From contig JBAWUJ010000064.1 of the NCBI GenBank assembly GCA_037176705.1, positions 62,001-126,000 on the forward strand: a stretch of DNA of 64,000 nucleotides, written 5' to 3'. The stretch comes from Molossus alvarezi (lineage: Eukaryota; Chordata; Mammalia; Chiroptera; Molossidae). The notes beneath the pieces are model-generated. The model was not told the origin of the DNA and did no database searches. It worked only from the letters and a program-made list of their open reading frames with translations. Positions within the stretch are counted from its first letter, which is position 1, and each line of letters begins with the position of its first letter. Shown one piece after another: positions 38,590 to 50,646 of the stretch. A program made the position numbers and the translations under genes.

Positions 38590-39110
38590 CATAAGCACTA
38601 AGTAGTTTCTTCCATGGAAAACATGCTGGTTCCTTCCATGGTACATTGCATAGTTACTTGCATGGTACACTAACTAGTTTCTTCCAGGGGACACTAACTA
38701 GTTTCTCCATTGGAACACTAACTAGTTCCTTCCATGGAACACTAGCTAGATCTTTCCATGGAACACTAAGTAGTTCCTTCCATGGAACTTTAGTAGGTCC
38801 TTCCATGGAACACTAGATAGTTCTAGCTGTTTCCTTCCATGGAACACTAACTAGTTACTTCGGTGTAAGTCTAGCTAGTTTCTTCTATGAAAAACTAAGT
38901 ATTTTTTTCCATGGAACACTAAGTAGCACCTTCCATGGAAAAATAGCTAGTTCCATCCATGGAACACTAGCTAGTTTATTCCATGGAACACTAAGTAGTT
39001 CCTTCAGTTGAACATTATGTAATCCCTTCCATGAAATACTAGCTAGTTCCATCCATGGACCACTAAGTAGATCCTTCCATGGGACACTAAGTATTTTCTT
39101 CCATGGAACA
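38590..39110 (+). repeat. Tandem module, copy B (partner about 36880-37520)
   Basis: This is the second copy of the 1,583-bp-offset module. The same monomer order is kept, with scattered substitutions (for example CATGCTGG for CATGCTAG). Monomers after the last shared unit, near 39110, no longer correspond. Confidence 0.82.
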
Positions 39111-41049
39111 CTAAGTAGCACTTTCCATGGAACACTAGCTAGGTCCATCTATGAAACACTACCTAGATCCCTCCATGAGTCACTAAATAGTTCCTTCCAT
39201 GGGAAATAAAGTATTTTCTTCCATGGAACCTAACTTGTTCCTTCCATGGAACACTAGCTAGTTCCTTCCATGGAACACTACTAGTAGCTTCCATGGAACA
39301 CTAAGTTGTTTCTTCCATGGAACACTAAGTAGTTCCTTGTATAAAACCTTAGCCAGTTCCTTCCATGAAATAGTAGCTTTTTCTCTCCATGGAACACTAA
39401 GTAGTTCCTTTTATGAGACACTCAGTAATTCCTTCCAGGAAAAACAAAGTTGTTCCCTCCATGAAACATTAAGTAGTTCCTACCATGGAACACTATCTTG
39501 TTTTTTCTTTTTAACACTGGCAGGTTCTTTCCAATGAACACTAAATAGTTTCTTTCATGGAACACTAAGAATTTCTTTCCATTATTCACTGAGTAATATT
39601 TTTCATGGAACACTAACTAGTTCCTTCCGTGGAACACTAACTATTTCATTCCAAGGAACACTAGCTAGTTCCTGTCATGGAACACTAAGTAGTTCCATCC
39701 ATGAACACTAAGTAGTTCTTTCGATGGAACACTAGCTAGTTTCTTCCATGGAACACTGGCTAGTTCCTTCCATGGTACACCAAGTAGTTCCTTCCATGGA
39801 ACACTAAGTAGTGTTTTCCATGGAACACTAACGATTTCCGTCCATGGAACACTAGATAGTTTCTTCCTTAAAACCCTAAGTAATTCCTTCAATGGAAAAC
39901 TAAAAGGGTTCTTCCCTGGAACACTAGCTAGCTAGTTCCTTCCATGGAACACTTGCTAGTTCATTCCATGAAACACTAGATAGTTCCTCTTCTGGAACTC
40001 TAGCTAGAACCTTCCATGAAACATTAGCTTGTTCCTACCATGGTACACTGAGTAGTTCCTTGCAAGGAACAATAAGTAGTTTTTTCCATGGAACACTAAA
40101 TTTTTTCTTCCATGGAACACTAGCTAGTTCCTTCCATGGAACGCTAGCAAGTTCCTTCCATGGAACGTTAGCAAGTTCCTTCCATGGAACACTATCTAGT
40201 TCCTTCCATGGAACAACAGCTAGTTTCTTCCATGGAACTTTAGCTAGTTCTTTCCATGAAACACGATCTAGTACCTTCCATGGAACACTAAGTAGTTCCT
40301 TGCATGCAACACTAGCTAGTTCCTCCCATGGAACAGTAAGTAATTCATTCCATGGAAAAATATGTATTTCTTTCAATGGAACAAACTAATTCCTTCAATG
40401 GAATACTAAGTAGTTTCTTCCATGGAACACTAGGTTGTTGTTTCCATGGATCACTAAGTAGATCCTTCCAAGAAACACTAAGAAGTTCCTTCCATGTACA
40501 CTAGCTAGTTCATTAAAGGATCACTAGCCAGATTCTTCAATTGAACAGTAAGTAGTTCCTTTCATGCAACATTAGTTAGTGTCTTACATGGAACACAGCT
40601 AGTTCATTCCATGGAACACTAGCAAGTTCCTTCCATGAAACACTATGGAGTTCCTTCCAGAAACACTAGGTAGTTCCGACCATGGAGAACTATGTAGTTT
40701 CTTCCAAGGAACACTAGCTAGTTTCTTTCATGGTACACTAGCTACTTTCTTTCATGTTACACTTGTTTCCTCATGGAACAGTAACTAGTTACCTCCATGG
40801 AGCACTAAGTAATTTTTTCCGTGGAACACTATGTAGTTCCTCCCATGGAACACTAAATAGTTCATTGCATGGAAACTAAGTAGTTCCTCCATGGAACACT
40901 AGTTTGTTTTTTTAATGGAACACTAAGTAGTTTCTTCCATGAAACCCTAGCTCGTTACTTCCACAGAACACTAGCTAGTTCTTTCAATGGAACACTAAGT
41001 AGTTCCTTCCATGGAACACTAGCAAGTTCCTTCCTTGAAAAATTAAGTA

Positions 41050-42030
41050 GTTTTTTCCATTAAACGCTAAGTAGTCTCTTCCATGAAACACTAGCTAATT
41101 TCTTCCCTGGAACACAGGCTAGTTCCTTCCATGGAACACTAGCTTATTTTTTCCATGGAACTATAAGTAATTCCTTCCATGGAACACTAAGTAGTTCCTT
41201 TCATGGACTCCTAGCGAGTTCCTTCCATCGCACACTACGTAGTTCCTTCCATGGAACACTAAGTAATTCCTTCCATGTAACATTAAGTATTTTTTTCCAA
41301 GGAACACTAAGTATGTCCTTCCATGAAACACTAAGTACTTCCTTGGGTTGAACACTAGCTAGTTTATGCCATGGAACAGTAAGTAGTTTTTTTCATAGAA
41401 TATTAAGTAGTTACTTCCATAAAACCCTAAGTAGATTCTTCCATGGAAAACTTGCTATTTCCTTACATGGTACATTAATTAGTTTCTTACATGGGACACT
41501 AACTGGCACCGTCCATGGAAAACTAGCTAGTTCCTTCAATGAAACACTAGCTGGATTTTTTGATGTAACACTAAGAAGTTCTTCCATGGAACATTAAATC
41601 GTTCCTTCCACGGAACACTAGCTGTTTTTTTTTCATGGAACACTAAGTAGTTCTTCCAAAATCACTAATTGGTTCCTTCCATGAAACACTAAGTATTTTC
41701 TTTCCTGGACACTCGGTACTTCCATCCAAGAAACACTAGCTAGTTCCTTCTTTGAAACTAATATTTTCTTCCTTTGGAACACTAGCTAGTTCCTTCCAGG
41801 GAACACTAGCTAGTTCTTTCCATGGAACACAGCCAGTTCCTTACATGGTACAGTAGCAAGTTGCTTCAATGAAACACTAAGTAGTTTTATCCACGGAACA
41901 CTAGCTAGTTCCATTAATGGAACAATAGCTGGTTTCTTTTATGACACACAAACTGGTTCCTTCCTTGGAACACTATGTAGTTTCATCCATGGAATACTAA
42001 GTAGTTCCTTGCATCAAACACTAACTAGTT
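41050..42030 (+). repeat. Long-range duplicated block, copy A (partner 52865-53900)
   Basis: Markers match in order: CTATAAG at 41161 and 52976, an ACTCGGTAC unit, a GAACACAGCCAGTT unit, and ATGACACACAA at 41941 and 53806. Offsets rise from 11,815 to 11,865 bp, about two monomers of drift. The pair spans about 1 kb and straddles the full-length L1; without the L1 insertion the blocks would be about 5.9 kb apart. Confidence 0.84.
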
Positions 42031-42834
42031 CCGTCCATGGAACACAAGCATGTTCTTTCCATGGAACACCATCTAGTTTCTTTCATGGTACACTACCTAC
42101 TTTCTTCCATGTTACACTAGCTAGCTTCTTCATGGAACACTAACTAGTTCCTTCCATGGAGCATTAAGTAGTTCTTTCCATAAAACACTAAGTAGTTCCT
42201 TCCATGGAACAATAGCTAGTTCCTTCCTTGAAAAACTACCTTGTTCATTCCATGGACACTAATCAATTCCTTCCATGAAACATTAGCTAGATCTTTCCAT
42301 AGAACACTAAGTAGTTCCTTCCATGGACCTATAAGTAGTTTCTTCCATGTAACACTAATTAGTTCCTTCCATGGAACACTAGCTGGTTCTAAATGGTTCC
42401 TTCCATAAAAAACTAGATAGTTCTAACTAGTTTCCTCATGGAACACTAACTTGTTATTTTCATGGAGCACTAAGTAGTTTTTTCCATGGAACATTAAGTA
42501 GTTCCTCCATGGAACACTATCTAGATCCTTTCACGGAACGCTTCCTAGTTCCTTCCATGGAACACGAAGTAGTTTCTTCCATGGAACACTAAGAAGGTTC
42601 TCTCATGGAAAAATAAGTAGTTCCTCCATAGAACACAAGTTTCTTTTTTTCATGGCACACTAAGTAATTTCTTCCATGAAACCCTAGCTAGTTCATTCCA
42701 TGGAACACTAGCAAGTTCTGTCCATGGTACACTATGTAGTTACTTCCATGGAACACTAAGTATTTATTTCCTGCAACACTAGCTAGTTCCTTCCATGGAA
42801 TGCTAGCTAGTTCATTCCATGAAACACTAGATAG

Positions 42835-42867
42835 TTGTGTTTTGTTTTTGTTTTTGTTTTGTTTTTT
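42835..42867. repeat. T/G-rich microsatellite
   Basis: A TTTTG-like run (GTTTTTG units) interrupts a monomer after TAGTTG and before ATGGAAAAC. Confidence 0.85.
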
Positions 42868-44096
42868 ATGGAAAACTAGCTAGTTTCTTCCATGGAACAT
42901 TAGCTAATTACTTCCATGGAACAATAGCTAGTTTCTTACATAGAACTTTAGCTAGTTCTTTCCATGAAACACTATCTAGTACCTTCCACGGAACACTATG
43001 TAGTTCCTTGCAGGCAACACTAAGAAGTTCCCTCCATGGAACACTAGATAGTTTATCCAAGAAACACTGCCCAGTTCCTTCCAAGGAACTTTAGCTAGAT
43101 CCTGCCATAGAACACTAAGTAGTTATTTCCATGGAACACTAAGTAGTCTTTCCATGAAACACTAAGTAGTTATTTTCATTGAACCCTTAGTAGTTCCATC
43201 CACGGAACACAAACTAGTTTCTTCCAGAAAACACTAAATAGATGTTTCAATGGAACACAGCTAGTTCCTTCCATTGTACACTAAGTAGTTCCTTCCATGG
43301 AACACTGAGTAATTCTTTCCATGGAACACTAGCTAAAACTTTCCATACAACAATATCTAGTCCCTTCCATAAAACACTAAGTAGTTTTATCCAGAGAACA
43401 CTAAGTAGTTCCTTCCATGGAACACTAAGTAGTTCCTTCTATGGAAAACTACCCAGTACCTGCCATGGAACAGTAGTTGTTCCTTCCATGGAACACTAAG
43501 TAGTTTCTTCTATGGGACACAAAGTAATTTTTTGAATGGACCTCTAGATAGATTTTTCCATGGAACACTATTATTTTCTTCCATGGAATAGTATGTTGTT
43601 CCTTCCTTGGAACACTAGCTAGATACTTTCATTGAACACTAGCTAATTCCTTCCATGGAACACTATCTAGTGTTTACCATGGAACACTAACTAGATCCTT
43701 CCATGGAACACTAGCTAGTTCCTTCCATGGAACAGTTGCTAGTTCCTTCTGTGAAACACTAAGTAGTTCCTTGCATGAGACACTAGCTAGTTTTTTCCAT
43801 GGAACATGGAACACTAAGTAGTTCCTTCCATGGAACTCTAAGTAATTCGTTCCATGGAACACCAAGTTGTTCCTTTCATGGATCACTAGCTAGTTTTTTC
43901 CATGGAACACCAGCTAGTTCCTACCATGAAACACTAAGGAGTTTGTTTCATGGAACACTAGCAGCTTCCCTACATGAAACACAAGCTGGTTTCTTTCATA
44001 AAACACTTGCTGTTTTCTTCCATAAAACACCAAGCAGTTCCTCCATTAAACACTAAGCGTTTTCCTCCATAGAACACTAGCTAGTTCCCTCCATGG

Positions 44097-45235
44097 AACA
44101 ATAAGTAGTTTCTTCAATTGACACTAGCGAGTTATTTCCATGGAGCACTATCTAGTTTTTTCCATGGAACTCTAAGTAGTTCCTTCCATGGACCACTAAG
44201 TAATTTCTTCCAAAGAATACTAGCTGGTTCCTTCCATGAAGCACTAGCTAGTTCTTTCCATGAAACACTAGCTAGTTCCTTTCATGAAACACTAAGTAGT
44301 TCCTTCCATGGAACATTAGCTAATTCCTTCTATGAAACTCTAACTAGTGTTTTCCATGAAACACTATCTAGATTATTCCATGGAACACTATGTATTTCCT
44401 TCCATGAAACACTAAGTAGTTTCTTCCATGGAACACTATCGAGTTCCTTTCATGGAACACTACCGAGTTACTTCCATGGAACACTAGCATGTTTCTACTA
44501 TACAACACTAGCTAGTTCTGTCTATGGAATACTTGCTAGTTTATTCAATGAAACATTAAGTAGTTCCTTTTACGGAACACTAAGTAGTTCCTTCCATGGA
44601 ACACTAGCAAGTCCTTTCATGGACCACTAGCTAGTTCCTTCCATGAAACACTAGATGGATCCTTCTATGGAACACTAAGTAGTTATTTCCATGGGATACT
44701 AAGTAGTTTCATCCATGGAACACTAAGTAGTATCTTCCATGGAACAATAACTAGTTCCTTCCGTGGAACAGTAAGAAGTTCCTCCATAGAACCTTACTAG
44801 TTCCATCCATGGAACACTACGTAGTTTCCTCCATGGAACAATAGCTAGTTTCTTTTATTGAACTCTAAATAGTTTCCTCAATGGAACACTAGGTTGTTCT
44901 TTTCATATAACAGTAGCTCGTTTCTTCCATGGACCACTAAGTAGTTCCTTCCATGGAACACTTGCTAGTTTCTTCAACGGAACACTAGCTAGTTCCATCC
45001 ATGGAACACTACGTATTTCCTTCCATGGAAGACTAGCCAGTTTCTTCCATGGAACTCTAGGTAGATTTTTTTTATGGAACAGTGTGTAGTCCCTCCATGA
45101 AACACTAAATACTTCTTTTTATAGAACACTAAGGAGTTTGTTCCATGGAACACATAGTAGTATAATCTATGGAACACTAGTTACTTTCATCCATGGAACA
45201 CTAAGTAGTTTTCTCTATGGAATATAAGCTACCTC
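44097..45235 (+). repeat. Long-range duplicated block, copy B (partner 15131-16250)
   Basis: This is the second copy of the 1.1-kb block about 29 kb upstream. It carries an additional monomer (near 44165) and lacks the TA microsatellite seen in copy A. Confidence 0.85.
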
Positions 45236-45647
45236 CTTTAATGGAACACTAAGTAGTTTCTTCCATATAACACTAGCTAGTTCCATCCATGGACCAATAC
45301 ATCCTTCAATGGAACACTAGCTAGTTTCTTCCATGGATCACTAGGTAGTTTCTTCCATAGAATACTATCTTGTTCCTTCCTGACACACTAACTAGATCCT
45401 TCTATGGTACACTAAGTATTTCCTTCCCTGGCACACCAGCTAGTTACCTCCATGGAACACTAAGTATTTCCTTCCATTGAAAACTAAGTAGTAACTTCCA
45501 TTGAACACTAGATAGGTTCTTCCTTGGAACACTAACTAGTTTTTTCCATGGAACACTAGCTATTTACTTCCATGGAACACTAAGTAGTTCCATCCTTAGA
45601 ATAAAGTAGTTCCCGCCATGAAACACTAGCTAGTTCGTTTCATGGGA

Positions 45648-45665
45648 CAAAATGTAGTTTTTTTC
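45648..45665. repeat. Target-site duplication of the full-length L1, left copy
   Basis: CAAAATGTAGTTTTTTTC is identical over 18 bp to 51626-51643. It directly abuts the poly-T (the A-tail on the minus strand). The sequence is a T-expanded satellite monomer, so the element inserted into the array. Confidence 0.95.
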
Positions 45666-45873
45666 TTTTTTTTTTTTTTTTTATTGATTAATTTTTGTTA
45701 CAAATGATTCTCCTTTTCCCCCCACTGATTCCCCCCTCCCCCTTCCCTCCCTGCCCCTTCCCCTGATTGTTGTCCATGTCCACTGTTCATGCCTCCATGC
45801 ATTTAAGTTCTGTTGTTCATCCCTCTCTCAGCTCCCCACTCCTTAGGGGATTGTCCTCAAACTGTTATGTTCA
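45666..45873 (-). other. L1 3' UTR and A-tail
   Basis: The 208-bp region after the ORF2 stop has a C-rich plus strand from about 45716 to 45763, which is a G-rich polypurine tract in the sense strand with several runs of 3-6 G. This is a conserved feature of mammalian L1 3' UTRs and could form a G-quadruplex. AATAAA (minus strand, 45685-45680) leads straight into the poly-A tail (45682-45666). Confidence 0.88.
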
Positions 45874-48800
45874 TTATATTCCAGAAATCAGTGAGATCAT
45901 ATGAAATTTGTCTTTCTCTGCTTGGCTTGTTTCACTCAGGATGATACTTTCCAGGTCCCTCCATGTAGTCTCAAAGGATAAGAGATCTTTCTTTCTTACC
46001 GCTGCGTAGTACTCCATTGTGTATATGTACCACAGCTTTTTAATCCATTCGTCTACTGATGGGCACTTGGGCTGCTTCCAGATCTTAGCGATTGTAAATA
46101 GTGCTGCTTCAAAGATGGGGGTACATATATTCTTTCTGATTGGTGTTTCAGGCTTCTTAGGGTATATTCCTAGAAGTGGGATCACTGGGTCAAATGGGAG
46201 TTCAATTTTTAATTTTTTGAGGTGACACCATATTGTTTTCCATAGTGGCTGCACCAGTCTGCATTCCCACCAACAGTGTACTAGAGTCCCCTTTTCTCCA
46301 CACCCTCGCCAACACTTGTTGTTTGATGATTTGTTGATGGCGGCCATTCTGACAGGTGTGAGGTGATACCTCATTGTTGTTTTGATTTGCATCTCTCTGA
46401 TGATTAGTGATGATGAACATTTCTTCATATGTCTCTTAGCCATTTGTATGTCCTGTTTGGAGAGGTGTCTATTTAGTTCCTCTGCCCATTTTTTAATTGG
46501 ATTCTTTGTCTTCCTTTTGTGGAGTTGTATGAGCACTCTATATGTATTGGAAATTAACCCCTTATCTGATATATCATTGGCAATTATGCTCTCCCATACA
46601 GTGGGTAGCCTTTCCGTTTTGATGATTGTATCTTTCGCTGTGCAGAAGCTTTTGAGTTTGATGTAGTCCCATGTGTTCATTTTCTCCTTTGTTTCTCTTG
46701 CCTTAGGTGATGTGTCAGTAAAAATTCTGCTGCGTATGATGTCTGATATTTTGTTGCCCACAGTCTCCTCTAGGATTTTTGTGGATTCATGAGTTACATT
46801 TAAGTCTTTTATCCATTTTCAGTTTATTTTGGTGTAGGGTGTAAGTTGATGGTCTAGTTTCATTTTTCGGCAAGTAGCTGTCCAATTTTCCCAGCACCAT
46901 TTATTAAAGAGGCTGTCCTTACTCCACTGAATGCTCTTGCCACCTTTGTCAAATATTAATTGAGCATATTGCCTAGGGTCCATTTCTGGGTTCTCTATTC
47001 TGTTCCACTGGTCTACATACCTGTTCTTGTGCCAGTACCAGGCTGTTTTGATTATGGTGGCTTTGTAGTATAACCTGAAATCTGGTATTGTGATCCCTCC
47101 AACTTTGTTCTTCCTTTTCAAGATTGCTGTGGATATTCGAGGCCTTTTTTGGTTCCATATGAACTTTTGAAGTAATTGTTCTAATTCTTTGAAGTATGCC
47201 GTTGGTATTTTGATGGGGATTGCGTTGAATCTATAGATTGCTTTGGGTAATATGGACATTTTAATGATGTTAATTCTCCCAATCCATGAACAGGGTATGT
47301 TCTTCCACTTTTTTACATCTTGCTCTATTTCTTTTTTCAAAGACCTGTAGTTTTCTGCGAATAGGTCCTTTATCTCTTTGGTTAAGTTTATTCCTAGGTA
47401 TCTTAATTTTTTTGCCGCAATGGTAAATGGGATTGTTTGCTTAGTTTCTCTGTCTGTGAGTTCATCATTGGTGTATAAGAATACCATCGATTTCTTGACG
47501 TTAATTTTGTATCCTGCTACTTTGCCAAATTCATTTATTAAGTCTAGTAAGCTTTTGGTGGAGTCTTTGGGATTTTCTATGTACAGTATCATGTCATCTG
47601 CAAATAATGACAATTTCACGTCCTCCTTTCCAATTTGGATCCCTTTTATTTTTTCTTCCTGTCTGATTGCTGTGGCTAAGACTTCCAGTACTATGTTAAA
47701 TAGGAGTGGCGAAAGTGGGCATCCTTGCCTTGTTCCTGTTCTTAAGGGAAATGCTTTTAGTTTTTGCCCATTGAGTATGATGTTGGCTGTAGGTCTTTCA
47801 TATATGGCCTTTATTATGTCGAGATATGATCCCTCTATTCCCACACTGCTGAGCGTTTTTATCAGAAATGGATGCTGGATTTTGTCAAAGGCTTTTTCGG
47901 CATCTATTGATATGATCATGTGGTTTTTATTCTTCAATTTATTTATGTGGTGTATCACATTTATGGATTTGCGAATATTGTACCAGCCTTGCATCCCTGG
48001 GATGAATCCCACCTGGTCATGGTGGATAATTTTTCTGGTGTATTGCTGGATTCGATTTGCTAGTATTTTGTTCAGGATTTTGGCATCTATGTTCATCAGG
48101 GATATTGGCCTGTAGTTTTCTTTCTTTGTTGTGTCTTTTTCTGGTTTTGGAATTAGAGTTATGCTGGTTTCATAAAACCAGTTTGGAAGTCTTCCTTCTT
48201 CTTGAATTTTTTGAAATAGTTTGAGGAGAATGGGTATTAGTTCTTCTTTGAATGTTCGGTAAAACTCCCCTGTGAAGCCATCCGGGCCTGGGCTTTTGTT
48301 TGCTGGAAGAGTCTTGATTACATCTTCAATTTCTTCTGTTGTTATTGGTCTGTTCAAGTTTTCAATCTCTATCTGATCCAATTTTGGGAGACTATGTGTT
48401 TCTAGAAATTTGTCCATTTCGCCTAGATTTTCGAATTTGTTGCCGTATAATTTTTCATAGTAGTTGTTAACGATCTTTTGTATTTCTGTAGGGTCAGTTG
48501 TTATCTCTCCTGTTTCATTTCTGATTTTATGTATTTGGGTTCTCTCTCTTTGTTTCTTGGTGAGTCTAGCTAAGGGTCCATCAATCTTGTTTATCTTTTC
48601 GAAAAACCAGCTCTTTGTTTTATTGATCCTCTGGATTGTTTTTTTGGTCTCTATGTCGTTTATTTCTGCTCTGATCCTTACTATTTCTTTTCTTCTACTT
48701 GCTCTGGGGTTTTCTTTTTGTTTACTCTCTAGTTCTTTAAGTTGTGAGGTTAGGTAGTCTATTAGAGATTTTTCTTCTTTTTTGAGGTAGGCCTGTAGTG

Positions 48801-49698
48801 CTATAATCTTCCCTCTCAGAACTGCTTTTGCTGCATCCCATAGATTTTGTATTGTTGTGTCCTCATTTTCATTGGTTTCCAGGAAGTTTTTGATTTCTTC
48901 CTTGATCTTCTCGGTGACCCATTCATTGTTTAATAACATGCTATTTAGCTTCCATGTGTTAAAATGTCTTTGCATGTTCTTCTTGCAATTGATTTCTAGT
49001 TTCATACCATTGTGGTCTGAGAAGATGCTTGTTATAATTTCAATCTTCTTGAACTTGTAGAGACTTAGTTTGTGCCCTAACATGTGGTCTATCTTTGAGA
49101 ATGTCCCATGTGCACTTGAGAAGAATGTGAATTCTGTAGTTTTGGGGTGTAGTTCTCTGTAGATATCTATTAAATCCATTTGGTCTAGTGCTTCATTTAG
49201 ACTCTCTGTTTCCTTGCTAATTTTTTGTCTAGAGGATCTATCCAGTGATGTGAGCGGGGTGTTGAAGTCCCCTGTTATGATTGTATTGCTATCGATTTCT
49301 CCTTGGAAGTCCTCCAGGAGATTTTTAATATATTTTGGTGCTCCTATATTGGGTGCATATATGTTTATCAAAGTTATATCTTCCTGTTGGATAGATCCTT
49401 TCAATATTATGTAGTGGGCTTCTTTGTCTCTAGTTATGGCCTTCAATCTGAAGTCTATTTTATCAGATATCAGTATTGCTACCCCAGCTTTTTTTTCTTT
49501 TCCATTTGCTTGAAAGATTTTTTTCCATCCCTTCACTTTCAATCTATGTGAGTCTTTTGTTGTGAGGTGGGTTTCTTGTAAACAGCATATAGATGAGTCT
49601 TGCTTTCTTATCCAGTCAGCTACTCTGTGTCTTTTTATGGGAGCATTCAGTCCATTTACATTTAAGGTGGTTATTGATATGTACTTATTTATTGCCAT
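45874..49698 (-). pseudogene. L1 ORF2p (endonuclease/reverse transcriptase), one nonsense codon
   Basis: The frame spans 1,274 codons before the terminal TAA, close to the 1,275 residues of human ORF2p. The ATG at 49698 has A at -3 and G at +4. The apurinic-like endonuclease region (residues 1-240) keeps N13, E42 in QETH, D144 and N146 in GDFN, D204 and the SDH motif at 227-229. The reverse transcriptase has SIDAEKAFD (D599), RQGCPLSP and FADD (D701, D702). The C-terminal Cys/His motif CX3CX7HX4C starts near residue 1129. A single TGA at 46821-46819 (codon 960) truncates the product after the RT and before the Cys-rich region. The frame on both sides of it is continuous, so there is no frameshift. 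Retrotransposition in cis would be expected to fail unless the stop is read through. Confidence 0.93.
46819..46821 (-). other. Premature TGA in L1 ORF2 (codon 960)
   Basis: The codon after TPYTKIN is TGA. Translation of the following codons in the same frame (KWIKDLN onward) continues an unmistakable L1 ORF2 C-terminus to 45874. It is the only interruption of ORF2. Confidence 0.92.
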
Positions 49699-49743
49699 TT
49701 TTGTTTAGTGTGGTTCTATTTTTCTTCCCATTTCTCCTGGTAA
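49699..49743 (-). other. L1 inter-ORF spacer
   Basis: 45 bp between the ORF1 TAA and the ORF2 ATG. It is of the short spacer type found in placental L1s, where ORF2 is translated by inefficient re-initiation. It is A-rich on the sense strand. Confidence 0.85.
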
Positions 49744-50646
49744 TTACAGCAGTCCTTTTAACATTTCTTGCAGTGCTGGTTTGGTGCTAATGTACTCCCT
49801 TAGCCTTATTTTGTCTGGGAAGCTCTTTATTTGGCCTTCTATTTTGAACGATAGCCTTGCTGGGTAGAGTAGTCTTGGATTCATATCCTTGTTTTTCATG
49901 ACCTTGATTACTTCATGCCATTCCCTTCGAGCCTGTAATGTTTCTTGTGAGAAGTCAGCTGAGAGCCTTATGGGGGTTCCTTTGTAGGTAACCTGTTGCT
50001 TATCTCTTGCTGCTTTTAGGATTCTCTCTTTGTCTTGAATTTTTGGCAGTTTGATTACTATGTGTCCTGGTGTGGGCCTGTTTGGGTTCTTCTTACTTGG
50101 GGCTCTCTGAGCTTCTTGAACTTGAATGCCTTCTTCCTTCACCAAATTAGGGAAGTTTTCTGTCACTATTTCTTTGAATATATTCTCTAGCCCTCGCTTA
50201 CTTTCTTCTTCTTCAGGGACTCCTATGATACGAATATTATTACGTTTCCAGTTGTCCCACAATTCTCTTAAGCTCTCTTCTTGTTTTTTAATCTTTTTTT
50301 CCTTTTGGTTTTCTGATTGGTTGATTTCTTCTAGCCTGTCTTCTAATTCACTGATCCGGTCCTCAGCTTCCCCTACTCTGCTTTTTAGACCTTCCAGTGT
50401 GTTTTTCATTTCTGATATGTCATTCTTCATTTCTTCCTGTTGGTTTTTCATTTCCAGATGGTTTATTTTCAACATTTCTATGTCTTTACTAATGTTGCTC
50501 ATGTCCTTACACATGCTGTTGAGCTTCCGCATCATCATGGATCTAAATTCTAGTTCTGTTAACTTGCTTAACTGCACCTCATTTATTTCATCTTCTGTAG
50601 AGGTCTCTTGATCTTTCATTTGGCTTTTGTTTCTGTTTCTCACCAT
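49744..50646 (-). CDS. L1 ORF1p, RNA-binding trimeric chaperone
   Basis: An intact 300-residue protein. ORF1p binds L1 RNA in cis, trimerises through a coiled coil and acts as a nucleic-acid chaperone in the cytoplasmic L1 ribonucleoprotein. Residues about 40-130 are rich in heptads (KSRVGEAEDRISELEDRLEEI). An RRM-like domain starts at NNIRIIGVPEEEE (136-148), and the C-terminal domain holds the ADFSQETLQARREW signature (230-243) and ends PALQEMLKGLL. I choose the ATG at 50646: it has A at -3 and G at +4 and gives an N-terminus typical of the family (MVRNRNKSQ). The open frame extends 32 codons upstream but only to a GTG at 50742. The TAA at 49746-49744 is 45 bp before the ORF2 ATG. All domains look undamaged. 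Confidence 0.94.
   Translation of the reverse strand: MVRNRNKSQMKDQETSTEDEINEVQLSKLTELEFRSMMMRKLNSMCKDMSNISKDIEMLKINHLEMKNQQEEMKNDISEMKNTLEGLKSRVGEAEDRISELEDRLEEINQSENQKEKKIKKQEESLRELWDNWKRNNIRIIGVPEEEESKRGLENIFKEIVTENFPNLVKEEGIQVQEAQRAPSKKNPNRPTPGHIVIKLPKIQDKERILKAARDKQQVTYKGTPIRLSADFSQETLQARREWHEVIKVMKNKDMNPRLLYPARLSFKIEGQIKSFPDKIRLREYISTKPALQEMLKGLL

Larger units (their letters stand above)
12391..45665 (+). repeat. 24-bp satellite array, block 3 left part (forward orientation)
   Basis: About 1,386 forward monomers up to the full-length L1. Both second-dyad variants (CTAGCTAG and CTAAGTAG) are interspersed. Long open frames, including 15152-15538, 17085-17663, 24944-25603, 31814-32380 and 44118-44630, are pure 8-residue repeats and reflect the 24-bp period. 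The block holds most of the higher-order repeats listed separately. Apart from simple T- or TA-rich tracts I see no unrelated sequence and no gene. Confidence 0.97.

Noticed and set aside
45874..46761. Separate downstream gene encoding the ORF2 C-terminus
   Set aside because: It begins at a GTG in the same frame as ORF2 and is simply the part after the TGA at 46821-46819.
47378..48115. 245-codon plus-strand open frame over L1 ORF2
   Set aside because: It is an antisense shadow of the ORF2 reverse-transcriptase region; its residues mirror the ORF2 codons and no independent domain is visible. The same holds for 50126-50611 opposite ORF1.
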